Assembly: GCA_028532985.1 (NCBI GenBank)
Contig: JANCIK010000010.1
Span: 2,604,001 to 2,668,000, forward strand
Length of the DNA: 64,000 nucleotides
Reading direction: 5' to 3'
From: Stropharia rugosoannulata
Lineage: Eukaryota > Basidiomycota > Agaricomycetes > Agaricales > Strophariaceae
Shown: one piece after another, positions 11,019 through 24,480 of the stretch
How the letters are laid out: each line of letters opens with the position of its first letter
Numbering within the stretch: the first letter of the stretch is position 1
The notes under the pieces: generated by a model
Seen by the model: only the letters and a program-made list of their open reading frames with translations
The model's database searches: none
Told to the model about the DNA's origin: nothing
Program-made: the position numbers and the translations under genes

Positions 11019-11741
11019 ATGTCTTTTGTTCTGGCACTAATCACTGTCAGTGTGGCTGCAGCGCTGCATGTTGCAATGACAGCGCCAACGCCGTCTGTTC
11101 CAAAGGAACGCCGACTCGTCGGAGATTATCCAGGGATATTATATTTCACCTTGCTTATCTTAAAAGTGAGCCTTCAACACTTCGTGTCTGAACAAGTGTC
11201 TGCTAAACAATGCTAGTACGGTTGCTGGCTTCACGCCGCCGTCGAATGCTCCATGAGCATCGCCCCATCCGTCTCAGACCATTTCCCTGGGTGGCACACG
11301 GCTGATCCGCCTGAACTGACCTGTACGCGCGCTGTTGGTGGAACAATGGTCATATTGGGCGGCATTGTACGCTATCTATGTTACCGTGAGATGGGCAGGC
11401 AGTACACGTACCACGTTGCGCTCCTCAAGAGCCATTCCTTGATCACAACCGGACCGTACAGAGTCGTCCGCCATCCCGGCTATACTTCAGGTTCACTGAC
11501 GCTCATTGGTATCCTCGTATGGCATGCAGCGCAGGGATCGTGGCTGCGCGAAAGCGGGGCCTACAAAATGCCGTTGGCATGGTTGGCTATACTCCCCGCC
11601 GTAGTCTCTGTGACATCGACGCTCTGGATATATATGAGCAGACCGCATGTTGAAGATCAATTGCTGAAAAAGGAATTCGGGAAGGATTGGGAAGACTGGA
11701 CAAAGGTTGTGCGTTATCGACTTGTCCCAGGTATATATTGA
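11019..11741 (+). CDS. Protein-S-isoprenylcysteine O-methyltransferase (ICMT family)
   Basis: The predicted enzyme methylates the carboxyl group of C-terminal prenylated cysteines (Ras, a-factor-type pheromones) at the ER membrane. Two exons, 11019-11165 and 11217-11741, give 223 residues. The intron has GTGAGC, a GCTAAAC branch site and TGCTAG. Hydrophobic segments occur at the N-terminus and across the middle. The hallmark SAM/isoprenylcysteine region reads GPYRVVRHPGYTSG (about residues 130-143) and is followed near the C-terminus by RPHVEDQLLKKEFGKDW and YRLVPGIY, as in the ICMT/PEMT-like fold. An in-frame ATG at 10977 would add 14 residues; I prefer 11019 because the product then starts with a membrane segment. 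Basidiomycetes often have several ICMT paralogues, and this short form may be an accessory copy. Confidence 0.9.
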
Positions 11742-12118
11742 TTACTCTCGTGCGGCATACCAGACTATCAGTACGCACAGATCAATCCAAAGATTCCAGA
11801 GGTTGACTTACTATCGTAGTACAATCGCAGAGTCTGAGCAAAACAATTCCAGGTTTGCAGGATCGTCGAAGTTTATTTTATGGATACGATCTGCAAATGA
11901 AGCGCCAGTTCAATGAGGTATAATAGTCTACTGTTATCCGTGATCCCAGGAGCTTTTTAAGATTTCTTATTAAGATTACTTATCCTCGAGCAGTTTTTTT
12001 GTCGGCCTTCACCTAACCAGATGAGAAGTAGGTTGGTCCCATAAATGGCACTCTGTCACGACTGGCTGTGCGTACGCGGATGGAATATCGTGAATATAAA
12101 GATGTAGTTATGAGAATA
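11742..12118. other. Intergenic region between convergent genes
   Basis: 377 bp between the convergent 3' ends of the ICMT gene and the eIF2-gamma gene. It presumably holds both 3' UTRs. No coding frame or structured element was recognised. Confidence 0.5.
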
Positions 12119-13892
12119 CTAATCTATTTCTAACACGGTACCGCGCTGTACACTTCCCCATCCTATGAAACAGAGCCCAGTAAGAATCATTGGACGGACA
12201 AGGATAGGCAGAATGCACGTACCAACAAGTCGCCAATGTTTTTCAATACGGCGTGAAAGCGCGACCTTCTCTCCGACTTCCGTACAAGCAGGCGAAGTCA
12301 ATTGAATCTTGGCGAGGTCCGCTTTCACGCTGAGGACACGGCCACCAGTTGACGTGGATCCAATGTTAATCAGTAGCAGCTCGTTCTTGGTCAATTTTGA
12401 AACTTTGGTCTGCTTCTTATCCTCCGTCTTGACTCCAAGCAGACGGCGAAGCAGGAAAAGGCTGATTTCCAGCTCTAGAAAAGAAAATTACAGTAAGATA
12501 ATTAGTGCGGTCACAATGTTACGATGCAAGAGACTGACCGGTGTAGATCGAGGGAAGTTTTCCAACTGCACCCAGAACCTGTCCCACCAGCCGATCAGCT
12601 CTGCAAAGGGTGGGATCGATCCTCGTGCCGACACCAATAAGACCACCGGGCACTGCGAACGAGAGCAGGTTGTTCTCCGCATGGAGGGACATGATTCTGC
12701 TGAAGATAGGCTTGCACTTGTTGCGGCCTGCGCTATCCTTTGTGACGATTCCTGGTCGGATCTCGACCTCCTGTCCGATCCTCAGGACACCGGTAAGGAT
12801 GGAGCCTCCTGCAACACCTCCTTTGAGTTCATCGACCTCGGCACCAGGCTTGTTGACGTCGAAAGAACGGATAACAATGAGGCGGGGATCGGAAAGGAAG
12901 TCGCGAACAGGGATGGGGATGCGTTTCACGATATATTCGTTGACTGCATCGATATTGTACTTCAGCTGGGCGGAAATGGGGACGATGGGTGATGACTCGG
13001 CCACGGTGCCTAGAATGCGTCAGAAAAAATCCGCACTGCTGGCGCTACTTCATCTATGCGCACCTTTCACGAATGCCGATATGCTTTTCTGGTGCTCCAG
13101 CGCCTGCGCCTCTTTGATCAGATCGACCTTGTTTTGCAGGATAATAATGTTTTCAAGCTTCATGATCTCAACAGCAGCAAGATGCTCTGAAGTCTGAGGT
13201 TGCGGGCAACTTTCATTGCCTGCGATAAGGAGTAGTGCGGCGTCCATGACGGCGGCACCGTTCAACATCGTGGCCATCAGAATATCGTGCCCAGGACAGT
13301 CGACGAAAGAGACATGGCGAACGAGCTTCATACGGTGGCCACATCCTGGGCGCTCGCATGGCGGGTTGTCTTCTTTGCTGGAGGGATATGAGCGGTAGCA
13401 GCCTGGGCGCGGGCATGCTTCGTTTTCACATTTGTAGATCTGGAATGATTAGTCGATCTGCGCTTAGCCACACAGGATCTCGAGGACACACTTTGGCGTT
13501 GGCGTAACCCAGTTTGATAGTGATGTTCCTGACGAGCTCGTTCTTGAATCGGACTGTCATGACGCCAGAAATGGCTTTTACCACAGTCGATTTTCCGTGC
13601 GCGACATGACCGATAGTGCCTGCGGTGGTTGAAGGTCATGCTAACCATCGAGAACTGTACGGTCAAAGTGACTAACCCAAGTTAATTGTTGCCTGCAGAC
13701 ACGATGTTAATCTCTCCCTTGCAATGACATATCGAGGAGACGTACTTGTTTTGAGATGACCTCTGGCGACAGAGGTGTTAAGGTCGTCACATCAACATCG
13801 ACCTCCCGGATATCATCGATAATCTCATCGTCGTCTTCCTCTTCAGAGTCGGACTCCTCTTCGCGCTTCAGTAGTGTTTCGTCGCCGGGCAT
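12119..13892 (-). CDS. GCD11: Translation initiation factor eIF2 subunit gamma
   Basis: The GTP-binding core of eIF2, which delivers initiator Met-tRNA to the 40S ribosome. Seven exons (13892-13746, 13692-13677, 13619-13492, 13439-13064, 13009-12539, 12474-12223, 12162-12119) join in phase to 477 residues, the family's usual size. Visible motifs are an acidic N-terminal region ([17 protein letters not shown]), the P-loop GHVAHGKST (about 58-66), a zinc ribbon of the type seen in eIF2-gamma (CENEAC...CERPGC, about 101-125), DCPGH (G3) and NKVD (G4). They are followed by the two beta-barrel domains ending [13 protein letters not shown]. Exon 2 is only 16 nt. The gene is essential and single-copy in most fungi. 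I find no defect. Confidence 0.97.
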
Positions 13893-14381
13893 AATGTTAG
13901 ATAAAGATCAAGGAAATTGTGTATCTACTACCCTCTTAAGTTTTAGTAGATCACACTCTGAAAGCATGACTCGGAAAATTACAAGCGGAGAACATCGGGA
14001 GTTGAATATATCAGGCTCATCCGCGAGAAATGGTCGGAGTACAAATTAATAAGAGGTGCCATTCACAAGCCGAAGACCGCAATCCTCCTCCGTAGTGTTC
14101 GCAGTTTCCCTTTCAGTGAGTAGAAAGATACAGAACATGTTAAGTTTTTTATGCAAATGAATTTGGTATTGATTCTTAGCTACACAGATACGGCTACGCC
14201 TGACTGCAGCGTGTATGGCATGTGTAAGTATACAATTACAGGTATAGTAAACTGGAAATACAAAAGAGAGAAGGTAGACCACGCTTTAGGGGAAAAATTA
14301 CAAACAGTAAGTAAGCGTAAAGTAGCTGTCCAACCTGTACAGTTGGATGTAACCTCTAAGAAAAACAACCATTTCAAACGA
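13893..14381. other. Intergenic region upstream of eIF2-gamma
   Basis: About 490 bp between the start of eIF2-gamma and the 3' end of the next minus-strand gene. It should contain the eIF2-gamma promoter. No further gene was recognised; a 98-codon plus-strand frame at 14151-14447 has no family likeness and partly overlaps the neighbour's last exon. Confidence 0.5.
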
Positions 14382-15233
14382 TCAAAGCGGCGGTGGAGAC
14401 ATGGCGGGATACTGCAATACATCATCGGACAAGTCGTAGGTCTGTGATGGCTGGGGCGCTAAGACTTCCGCCATGTAGTCGAGGTGCTTGATCACATGCG
14501 CCTTCGTTGCACTATGTTTCGGAGTTGATACTGATATGTCAACCTAAATGAGCGCAGAACGTACCGCTCGGCTTGCAATTCTCGTTCAAGAGTCAGACAG
14601 CGCTCCTGGAGCGCAAGAAGGGTGTTATGTAGCTTGAGATAATCCGATGCAGCCACTGTATTCGTAGGCAGGTTAGCACTCGTAGAGGATGGTACTATCA
14701 TTTGTTGTTCGACGCCGCTGGCCGTAGGTAAGTCGTGGTTCTAGAGATAACAGCTCAGTAGCTAGAAAAATGTATATGGTATGATTAGTACCTCAGAAGC
14801 CTTGTGCCGTTTCCTTTTACGACCAGTTGCATTCGACAATGTAGCATCCTGTATATATGCGCGGATAGACGCGAAGAATTTGATACATCGTTAGAGAGAC
14901 CGAACACGAATGGTTACCTTACTCACCTGTGGCTCGCTCTTGATTACCGGCTTTACATCTATATGCGACTAGTCAGTGCGGGATGATATGAGAATTAGGA
15001 CAGAGAGGCTGACCCTCATTCGACGCGTTCTTGAAACCCTCGGCCTGAACACGTAGCCGGTGGTTCCGAACAGTCGTTAAACTCATCAAGGCACCGTTGC
15101 ACTTGGGACAAGGACATGGCCTCCGGGGCCCAATCGTTTTACGGCGAGTTTCTGGCATGGATGTAAAGGATGCAGGGAGGTCGCGTCGAGTCGCAATTGA
15201 GCATTGCCTGCCCACTTCGAACTTCGGAGGCAT
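14382..15233 (-). CDS. Small protein with Cys cluster, basic patch and coiled coil; unknown function
   Basis: Five exons (15233-15014, 14958-14927, 14848-14792, 14740-14565, 14511-14382) join in phase to 204 residues. The N-terminal third has CPCPKCNGAL (about 39-48) inside a basic surround (RRKTIGPRRP before it, NHRLRVQAEGFKN after it), which could be half of a zinc site. The middle has a nuclear-localisation-like GRKRKRHKASE. The C-terminal part forms a plausible coiled coil (LHNTLLALQERCLTLEREL) and ends YPAMSPPPL. The start at 15233 is the first ATG of the exon. I do not recognise the family. The layout suggests a nuclear DNA- or RNA-associated protein, which is inference only. It is divergent from the SET-domain gene, with 173 bp between the two starts. 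Confidence 0.75.
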
Positions 15234-15406
15234 GCGTCAAGAAATTTAGGTTACTAGGCGCCGTGCATCTGTTTGGTCGTGCTTGAAACAGCTGTCATTG
15301 ACTTTAGTCTTGAAGCTTGAAGCTTGATCGCCGATGCAATTGTGAATACTTACCACTTTCACCTGCCTTGGATCTGACCAACATCTGCAATCGCAAATCG
15401 TCGAAT

Positions 15407-16809
15407 ATGTCAATAACTCCCACTGAAGACGTTCTCACTCAGGCACTCGTTGACCTCAAGGAAAAAGAGCCTCAGCTCGGTATATCCAAAGTACATGCAC
15501 TCCTGCTCAAAAACAATCCTGACTGGATCGTCAGCGAAAAGCGCACTCGTAAGATCCTTCAAGCTCAGGGCCTCATTTTAGCATCGTCTCCAGGACCGTC
15601 AGACCTGCCAGTATACCCGAATTCGCGCGTCATACATGGCCTTGACGTTAGCCAGTGGACATCCAAGATTGCCGTCAAGTATTTCGACAAAAAGAAGGGC
15701 AAGGGCCTCGTAGCGAGCGAACCTATCGCAGAGGACGAGACCATTTGGCGCGAAGACCCCTTCATTATCGCCCCAGAATGGTGCGTTGTCACTACCCGGC
15801 ACCCCAGAGACATACTCCTCAACTGAACCTATAGGGAGATCTTCGACCTTCAGCAAGCATCCACCGCTTGCGGCTACTGCACCACGCCTCTCGTCCTCGA
15901 CTCGCCACTTATCAACGCCTGCCCAGCATCTTCTTCCTCGTCCTTCTGCCCCGTGCGATTCTGCAACCGTCTCTGCCTCGCACGCTCGGCAAAGGTGCAT
16001 CCGTTAGTTTGCCAGGCTCAGAACTCAGCAGCGTGGCCGCTCATAAAATTCGCCAAGGACACAAAATGGATGGCTCTACACGCACTCACTCAATGCACGA
16101 GTCGTCTCCTCCTCTCCAACCAACTGAGCGATGCTGCTTTCCAACAGGACTGGGATATTGTCAAGGGTATGGCTGAGCTAAATATGGAAGACCGCTTCAA
16201 ATACAGCTTTAAATCGTCCGTATTTCTTTTGTCCAGCAGTGACCTTCCGAATGACCATATTTCTACAGCGAAAACAACCCAGAGCCTGATCGCGCGACGT
16301 GGAAAAAGGCATACACGCTCTACGTGCAAGCCTTTAAAGAACCAAAGAACCCAGCTGACCAGAAAAAGCTCGCACGAATTCTTAAACGACCACTGCCACC
16401 TACGGCTAGTGAAGACCTTTTCGCTTACGAAACCGGTTTCCTGCGCGGCCTCGGGCGCATGAGTCTCAACCTTGAAGCACACGGTGGGCTGTATACCCTC
16501 CACTCGCACCTAAACCACTCGTGCGATCCGAACGTGTCCGTGCGGCACCTCGACACTCGTACGGCGCTCTCCCGCATTTCCGTGCTCGCTCTTCGCCCGA
16601 TTAAGAAAGGCGAAGAACTTTTTGTCACGTACGTCAACCCCAAGCTGGGTTATCGCGCACGCCAGGATGAGCTGCGCGGCTGGGGCTTCGGCGCGTGTGC
16701 GTGTTCGCGCTGCGTCGAAGAGGCGAAGATGGTTAGCCAGCCGGCGGCGGCGGGTGACGAGCTGGACGACCTCGCGGACGAACTGAAGGCAGGATTAGGT
16801 GTCATCTAA
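15407..16809 (+). CDS. SET5: SET5-like histone-lysine methyltransferase
   Basis: Predicted SAM-dependent lysine methyltransferase of the SMYD/Set5 type; yeast Set5 acts on histone H4. Three exons (15407-15780, 15835-16215, 16269-16809) give 431 residues. An N-terminal helical region (about 1-60) is followed by the split SET domain. The first part is VKYFDKKKGKGLVASEPI with WREDPFIIAPEW. A Cys-rich insert follows (CGYC...CPVRFCNRLC) resembling a MYND-type zinc site. The catalytic core is LNHSCDPNVSV and GEELFVTYVNPKLGYRARQ, and the post-SET-like CACSRC comes near the end. The set-in zinc site and the YVNPKLGYRARQDEL segment are characteristic of Set5 proteins. Intron 2 uses a weaker donor (GTCCGT). 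All catalytic motifs look intact. Confidence 0.93.
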
Positions 16810-17950
16810 TCAGAATGCGGGGTTTATGCATGTGCTCAAGACAGTGGGAATGGTTCTTGAAACGCGGGTTCTGATGCGAAGCTGCATGCACAGCTCTTCG
16901 CAGTGCGCAGCTTTGCTACGTAGCTCCGTTAAAAGTTGGATGATATACTGTTGGAATGGGTAAACATCTATGCAAGTTCCATAACTAAATTGGCTTTGAA
17001 ATTCAGTACACTAACGAATCTAACACGACGCTTTTTGAAGCACCACTTTTGGGGAGACATCTACCAGGCTATTGGAATAAATCAGTTTATCGCCACCCTG
17101 ACCGGCTAAAATAACCACACTTCATTTCAAAAATAACATCGCCTCTCAGCTTATAACTCTTTATGGGCGAATCGTACATACGCCTACATATTTTCTACAC
17201 GTACACATATAAGAAGCGCTATCCTGTACAATGTACAAGTTCTTCATGGAGGTATTAACTTTTGTAATTCATTGCGTACAACTTGCCTTCGTCTCAGCCT
17301 TAACCGCAGTTTTGACATGCACCATAATGGTTACCGCAGTGAGTAGCAACATCAGAAGTGGTATGAAGTACCCATATTTCGCCCGCGTGTTGTCAACCTG
17401 CGCAATGGGCATTTGAACACAGTGATCAAATTTTGCAAACATTGATTCACTTGCTATATTGCCGACTACATTTACTCGTAACTGTCAACGTTAAAAGCAT
17501 ATGAAGCCGTACGGATAGCTCATCTGTTAGAAAGTTTCATATAAAACTCAGGAACTAAATTCTGTTATGCAGCAACATGGTGCTCAACAAAGCGATGCAG
17601 CCCGCCGATCCTAAAATTACACCATCGCCGCGCAGGCGTCCAACAAAACGACATATTGGCTGTTGGTTGCAATGCACAGATACTACACCCGCCAACGCCG
17701 CCAAGGTACTTACTTATATTCTCACCTGCGTTGCACCTTCCGGGACGTATATAACAGGCACAGGTACCTTTTCTCAAGGCAAGTTCCCCAGATACCCATC
17801 GTCCGGCAGCCTCTGCGAGCGCTCACACGTCTGTTTGCTCGTCTCCGGCCTTTCAAGCCATCCTCGACACTCCTTGAGATACACCCACCTTCCCTTTCCC
17901 AGCTTGTGCCCCAGAGTTTAATCATACGCTACTTAGAATTGTCAATAATC
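16810..17950. other. Intergenic region, one tiny ORF of doubtful status
   Basis: 1.1 kb between the SET5-like gene and the next plus-strand gene. A 61-codon ATG frame at 17231-17416 encodes a hydrophobic peptide with one likely membrane helix, but it has no family likeness. In-frame coding extends upstream of 17951 (from about 17663) without similarity. I treat it as 5' UTR or chance. Confidence 0.4.
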
Positions 17951-18685
17951 ATGTCGCTGCAATGGACCCCCACCTCCTACGTCTCGCTCCCAACATGGCA
18001 ACCCAACATGCCCGCACCGCTCTCAATAAAAATAAACCGATGGTTATGGGTCTCCGTAGCGCTATCAGCCTCAGTACCGTCGTTCATCGTATACAAGCAT
18101 ACATTCCCTGTGCCGTTTCAGCCACAAGAAAAAGGAATTACTAATACCAGCACTGCGCGTGCGTTCGCCCTGGCCCTCGCGGCGGTTTCCCTGCTCTACT
18201 CTGGCATTCTGCTTGTATTGTCGCATAAAGAATACACGCTTACGCGCGCTGCTTCGGAGTCGCAGAGCAATATATGTACAACTGACGAGACGGATGCAGA
18301 GGCATCAACCAGCATACACTGGACTACCGCCCGCGTGCGCCAGACGCTCAGCGTACTGATGGTTGCGGTGTGCCAAAGCTTTGTGGCAGCACTATGCCTC
18401 TACGTCGGTGTCAGACTGACGTTTCTGCTCCGTTCGGGGTCGTATTTGCCATCATTCGGGTGGGCATATGCCGACCTTGGGCTTGTCCTGGGATTGCTCG
18501 GTCTCACGGGCTACATCACTTTCTGTTGCCTCGTACATGAGGCTGTAAGTCTTTTGTATCCTATCTCATATGCAATCACTGACTAGTTTCGCATATAGGA
18601 ACTGGAAACGTACCTTTTTGCGGAGGAATGTATATTGGACTATATCATCGAGTTACCAAGTAGAGACAGCCTAGATGAGGAATAA
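17951..18685 (+). CDS. Predicted four-pass membrane protein, unknown function
   Basis: Two exons (17951-18544 and 18599-18685; intron GTAAGT...CATATAG) give 226 residues. Four hydrophobic segments are visible: about 33-50 (LWVSVALSASVPSFIVY), 72-92 (ALALAAVSLLYSGILLVLSH), 136-155 (LSVLMVAVCQSFVAALCLYV) and 175-195 (LGLVLGLLGLTGYITFCCLV). A polar loop of about 40 residues (EYTLTRAASESQSNICTTDE) separates helices 2 and 3. The short acidic C-terminus ends RDSLDEE. The ATG at 17951 places the first helix near the N-terminus; an upstream open frame is not supported. I do not recognise the family. Small four-helix membrane proteins of this type are common and poorly annotated in Agaricomycetes. Confidence 0.75.
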
Positions 18686-19063
18686 ACATGCTCGGATGAG
18701 GTTTTGCAAGATTTCTCTAGGGTATATGCCTTTTAATCGTCAGTGAAGATTCAGAGTTATTCTGCTTGCTAGTAGCTCCATATAAGATGTTGCTAATCGG
18801 CGTAAACATATATTTTCCCCATAGAGTACGCGGTCAGGTCGCATTTTCTGTTGCAAAACATAATTGCCCTTGGCTATACCTGTATCAACACGCGTCAGAT
18901 GGCAAGTAAGGCAGGTCATAGGGAGCCTACCTTTGATGCTCCAAAAGTCCGATATTTTCCTAACGATTGCTGTATGCGTTGTCATGAAAGGACTTCACCA
19001 CGTTTTCGCACTATAAAAAGAGCTGTTGAAAGAATTATATTGCTCGTGTATGCATATATGTAT
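18686..19063. other. Intergenic region between convergent genes
   Basis: 378 bp between the convergent 3' ends of the membrane-protein gene and NDUFA6. AT-rich, with no recognisable feature. Confidence 0.5.
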
Positions 19064-19565
19064 CTAAATTCCACTCGCAGCGGGAATAACCGCCTCTTCA
19101 TCCTTGCCTGTATAAACATCATGTCAGTTTACGCAGTCATATAACCGGTCGCATACGCACCTTCATAGAATTTCTGCAAAAACGACCGCTGCGGCCGGTC
19201 CTGCGGCTCGAGCAGGATGCCCATGACATGGTCCGTCTGCTTCCAGCAATTCATCGTCTCCTGGTAATCTTGACGGCCTTTGAGGAGAAGTACGTCGATA
19301 GCACGTTGGTCCGTAACGTGTCGGTTGCGTTCAAAGCGCTGGCGAATCGCATGACGCACGTATGCAGGCGATACACTGAGTGCATACATGGCAGTAATCT
19401 CGGGCGCCTGGGAAGGGGTCATTCAGTGCGGTGCGCTGGGGGCAATGCTAGAGGGCGCACAGAGCGATACCAGTCGCGGTAGAGCTTGAGCACACGGGCT
19501 CGCGAGTCTTGGGGCCCCGAGGAGGTACGGGTAAGGGTGGCGAGGCGAGCGGGGATCGTCGTCAT
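19064..19565 (-). CDS. NADH:ubiquinone oxidoreductase subunit NDUFA6/B14 (LYR protein)
   Basis: Accessory subunit of mitochondrial complex I, located at the matrix arm where it binds the acyl carrier protein. Three exons (19565-19461, 19407-19161, 19107-19064) join to 131 residues, the family's normal length. The LYR motif appears as KLYRDWYRS (about 27-35). The conserved body follows: APEITAMYALSVSPAYVR, QRFERNRHVTDQRAIDVLL and RQDYQETMNCWKQTDHVMG. The C-terminal signature is FLQKFYEG followed by KDEEAVIPAASGI. The last exon is 44 nt. The start is the first ATG, preceding MTTIPARLATLTRTS, a short positively charged leader. No defect seen. Confidence 0.95.
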
Positions 19566-19723
19566 TTTGTGGTCGCCGACAACGGACGGGGAAGGAGAGA
19601 GGCTTGTTCGAACTCCGCGCCCGATTTGGGTTTATTTGAGAACATCCCATCAATCAATTATCTATCCCTATCGCTTCTGACTCCTACCTGCTGCGCCTCT
19701 CATCACCACATATTCTCTGCACA

Positions 19724-20677
19724 ATGGTCCGTGGAACAGGTAAGTACCCTCATAAAACCATTTACACTTGACTATAAAGTAAATCAACTATTGTTAGGAA
19801 AATTCAAACAGAAACGCGGCGGTGGTCGAAGCTTCAGGTGCGCGCGATCTCCCTTGAAGTAAACAAGCTCAGCCCTTTGACATCCAGAAAGCAAGGACCT
19901 AGGAGCAGAGGGCAGTGATAGATTGGCTGCTCAAAGGTAAGCACTTTGCTCGCATCAAGCTGTGCCCTTATGTTGTACGATTCTAATCTTTCATTATCCT
20001 CATTTTTATAGGCGTGGCGAAAGCATCGAAGAAGAGAGCTCGGAGGAAGAGTCTGAAGAGGAATCCTCTGAAGAATCCTCTGAAGAGGAAGCTGCACCGT
20101 CGGCAGCAGCAGCACAACCTGAGCTTTCACGTGCAGAGAGACGGGAAATGAAGAAGAAGTTGGGCGATAAGAAGAAGAAAGCCGCCTCAGGCGAGGAGGA
20201 AGAAGAGGACAGTGATGACCCAGACTTGATCAACCCGAACCATGTAAAGAAGAAGCTGAACATCTCTGATCTTAACGCGCCGAGAGAATTGACGCGGCGC
20301 GAACGGTGAGTCCCAGCGCTTATTCACCTGCTCCGATTACTTCATCATCACATAGGGAGCAGAAGGAAAAGGCTGACGCCAAGGAGCGTTACTGGAAGGT
20401 TTGGCTCATTAAAGATCACCGTTTTGTATATACTAATTACCATACCGTGCTCAGCTCCATGTTCAAGGCAAGACAGATGAGGCGAAGTCTGATCTCTCGA
20501 GACTGGCAAAGATCCGTGCAGAGCGAGAGGCTGCACAGGCAAAGAGGAAGGCTGAAGCTGATGGTGCGAACTTGTACCTCGTCGCCGCATTCTATATATC
20601 TAATTTACCTGGACTTCTTAGCCAAAGCACAGGAAGCGGAAGCTAAGAAACAGGCGCAGCTGGCCAAGCGTGGCTAA
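19724..20677 (+). CDS. PP28/PDAP1-type casein-kinase-substrate phosphoprotein
   Basis: Homologue of the 28 kDa heat- and acid-stable phosphoprotein (PDAP1). Seven exons (19724-19739, 19798-19837, 19892-19936, 20012-20305, 20356-20398, 20455-20563, 20622-20677) join in phase to 200 residues. The product has a basic Gly-rich head (MVRGTGKFKQKRGGGRSF) and a long acidic Ser/Glu tract (about 35-62) full of casein kinase II sites (SSEEESEEESSEESSEEE). The conserved PP28 core follows: DLINPNHVKKKLNISDL, APRELTRRE, KERYWKLHVQGKTDEAK, SDLSRLAKIRAERE. The tail is rich in Ala, Lys and Gln. Cellular role is poorly known. The acceptor of intron 2 must lie at AAAG|CAAGG rather than the nearer CAG to keep frame. 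The promoter is shared with the divergent NDUFA6 gene (158 bp between starts). Confidence 0.92.
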
Positions 20678-21745
20678 GAGGTAACAATTTCCTTTGTCAA
20701 AGGCATTCATTCGTCAGTTCTTCTTGACCATCTTGAACTTGGTTTGGTGTATCAATGAGTACGTCTTTGTCGTATCAATGTATAATAAGGATATTTTTCA
20801 ATAGTTTCAGCGATGGCCCAAAAATTAGAAATCTCCTGCATGAACTTGTCATATACATACTACTGAGGCTGAGAAATATTTAATCAAATGGGCTCAAACT
20901 GCATATCTGTGATTGGCTACCATAATAGGCGCCTAATATCGCTTCGACCACTGATGCACCCCTAACTACAAAGATCTAGATACCCAGCTTTTATCTTCTT
21001 TATCTTTGACGTCCAATCTACCATCTCATATAGTTCCCTTCGACTATAGATCCGGTCTTGTCGCTTTCCCTGTCAGACAAAGTATCATGTGTCCGAGGCC
21101 CAGCCTTCCTGCCTACCAGCAAAGTTCCCTCCCTATGTACTTAGTTGGGACTACATTGATTAGCAAAGGATAGGTCAAGGTATAACATGAGTTCATAAGG
21201 CTCTGGAGAGGGAAGCTACACTTATTGAGCTTCCAGTATTTGGTCCTCCGAACTTGTGTAACGTGTAAACTTAAAATAATCACAATGAGACTGGCTGGAC
21301 GCACTCACTTTTTTCGGATTCCGGAAGGAGCCTAAAATTGGACCATGGTAATCTCAACGAAATGAAGATTAGGCGGAACCCACAAGTTGGCAGCTATGGG
21401 ACTCCTACTAGTATGATGCTGGTGTCCATTGCGGTTTGCTCTTGGAGAAAGAAGTATAGGAGGTTGTCCTACGGCATAGCTGGCATTCGACTCCATATGA
21501 AAAAATCAGTGTACGTCATGGAGGCTCTGGCTGCAGTGCGTGCATACCGACTCTTATAGAAAGCAACGGCTAATGGAGATTAAGAGAAAACTAGGGTTCA
21601 TTGTAGTATGCCGAGGGCGGGCGGAGCATCGGGCCATATAAATGGACAAGTCGTGTGCCCGTTATCCACAACGGCTTGATCTGCAACCACGACCATCACT
21701 AAAAGCAAACCACTTACCGAGTATACACCACCCAATATCGACACT
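20678..21745. other. Intergenic region
   Basis: About 1.07 kb between PP28 and ornithine aminotransferase. It holds the presumed 3' UTR of the former and the promoter of the latter. Open frames here (for example 21338-21559) are short and unlike any family I know. Confidence 0.5.
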
Positions 21746-23940
<2,195 letters not shown>

Positions 23941-24480
23941 ATGCTCTAGAGTGTTATATGTGTTAGTAGATGGGAGTTATCCAGTGGACTCAATTGCGGA
24001 CTGGTAGATTACACCATGACGTATATGTTTTGTACTTAGCTTGTATTTTATGTATTATATTTGCTAGCTGAATTGACAACGAGGCAGTGTGATAATAACA
24101 TACTGTCCCAAATTGAGCGTTAGCTTTACACCTTTGTCGCTATCAGACGCGCTAGTCACATGTGGGCGCCTAGCTCGGACGCGGAGCGCCGTGGACAGGG
24201 TTTAATACCCTTCTGTATATTCGGAGAGCAAGTAACTATGTAAATGTTGAACAATGACGTTGAACTATGCATGCTGAAAACCTCAACTCATTTTGTTGCT
24301 TAAAACTCAATTGTTCACTAGGCGCGTACGTATCTCAACAAATCTCTGACCGTCCATAACTACCGTATCCATGCCTCGTGTATATCTGGACACAGGCTGA
24401 ACATATTGAAAGAAAATCAAAAATTGTGAATAACAAGTTAAATGAGTACGCGAAACGTCCGACGTTGCAGGGCAATCCTT
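23941..24480. other. Intergenic region between convergent genes
   Basis: 540 bp between the convergent 3' ends of ornithine aminotransferase and the first PX-GH18 gene. No gene or repeat recognised. Confidence 0.5.

Noticed and set aside
12309..13197. Long plus-strand open frames (up to 227 codons)
   Set aside because: They are antisense to eIF2-gamma exons, whose spliced protein is unmistakable.
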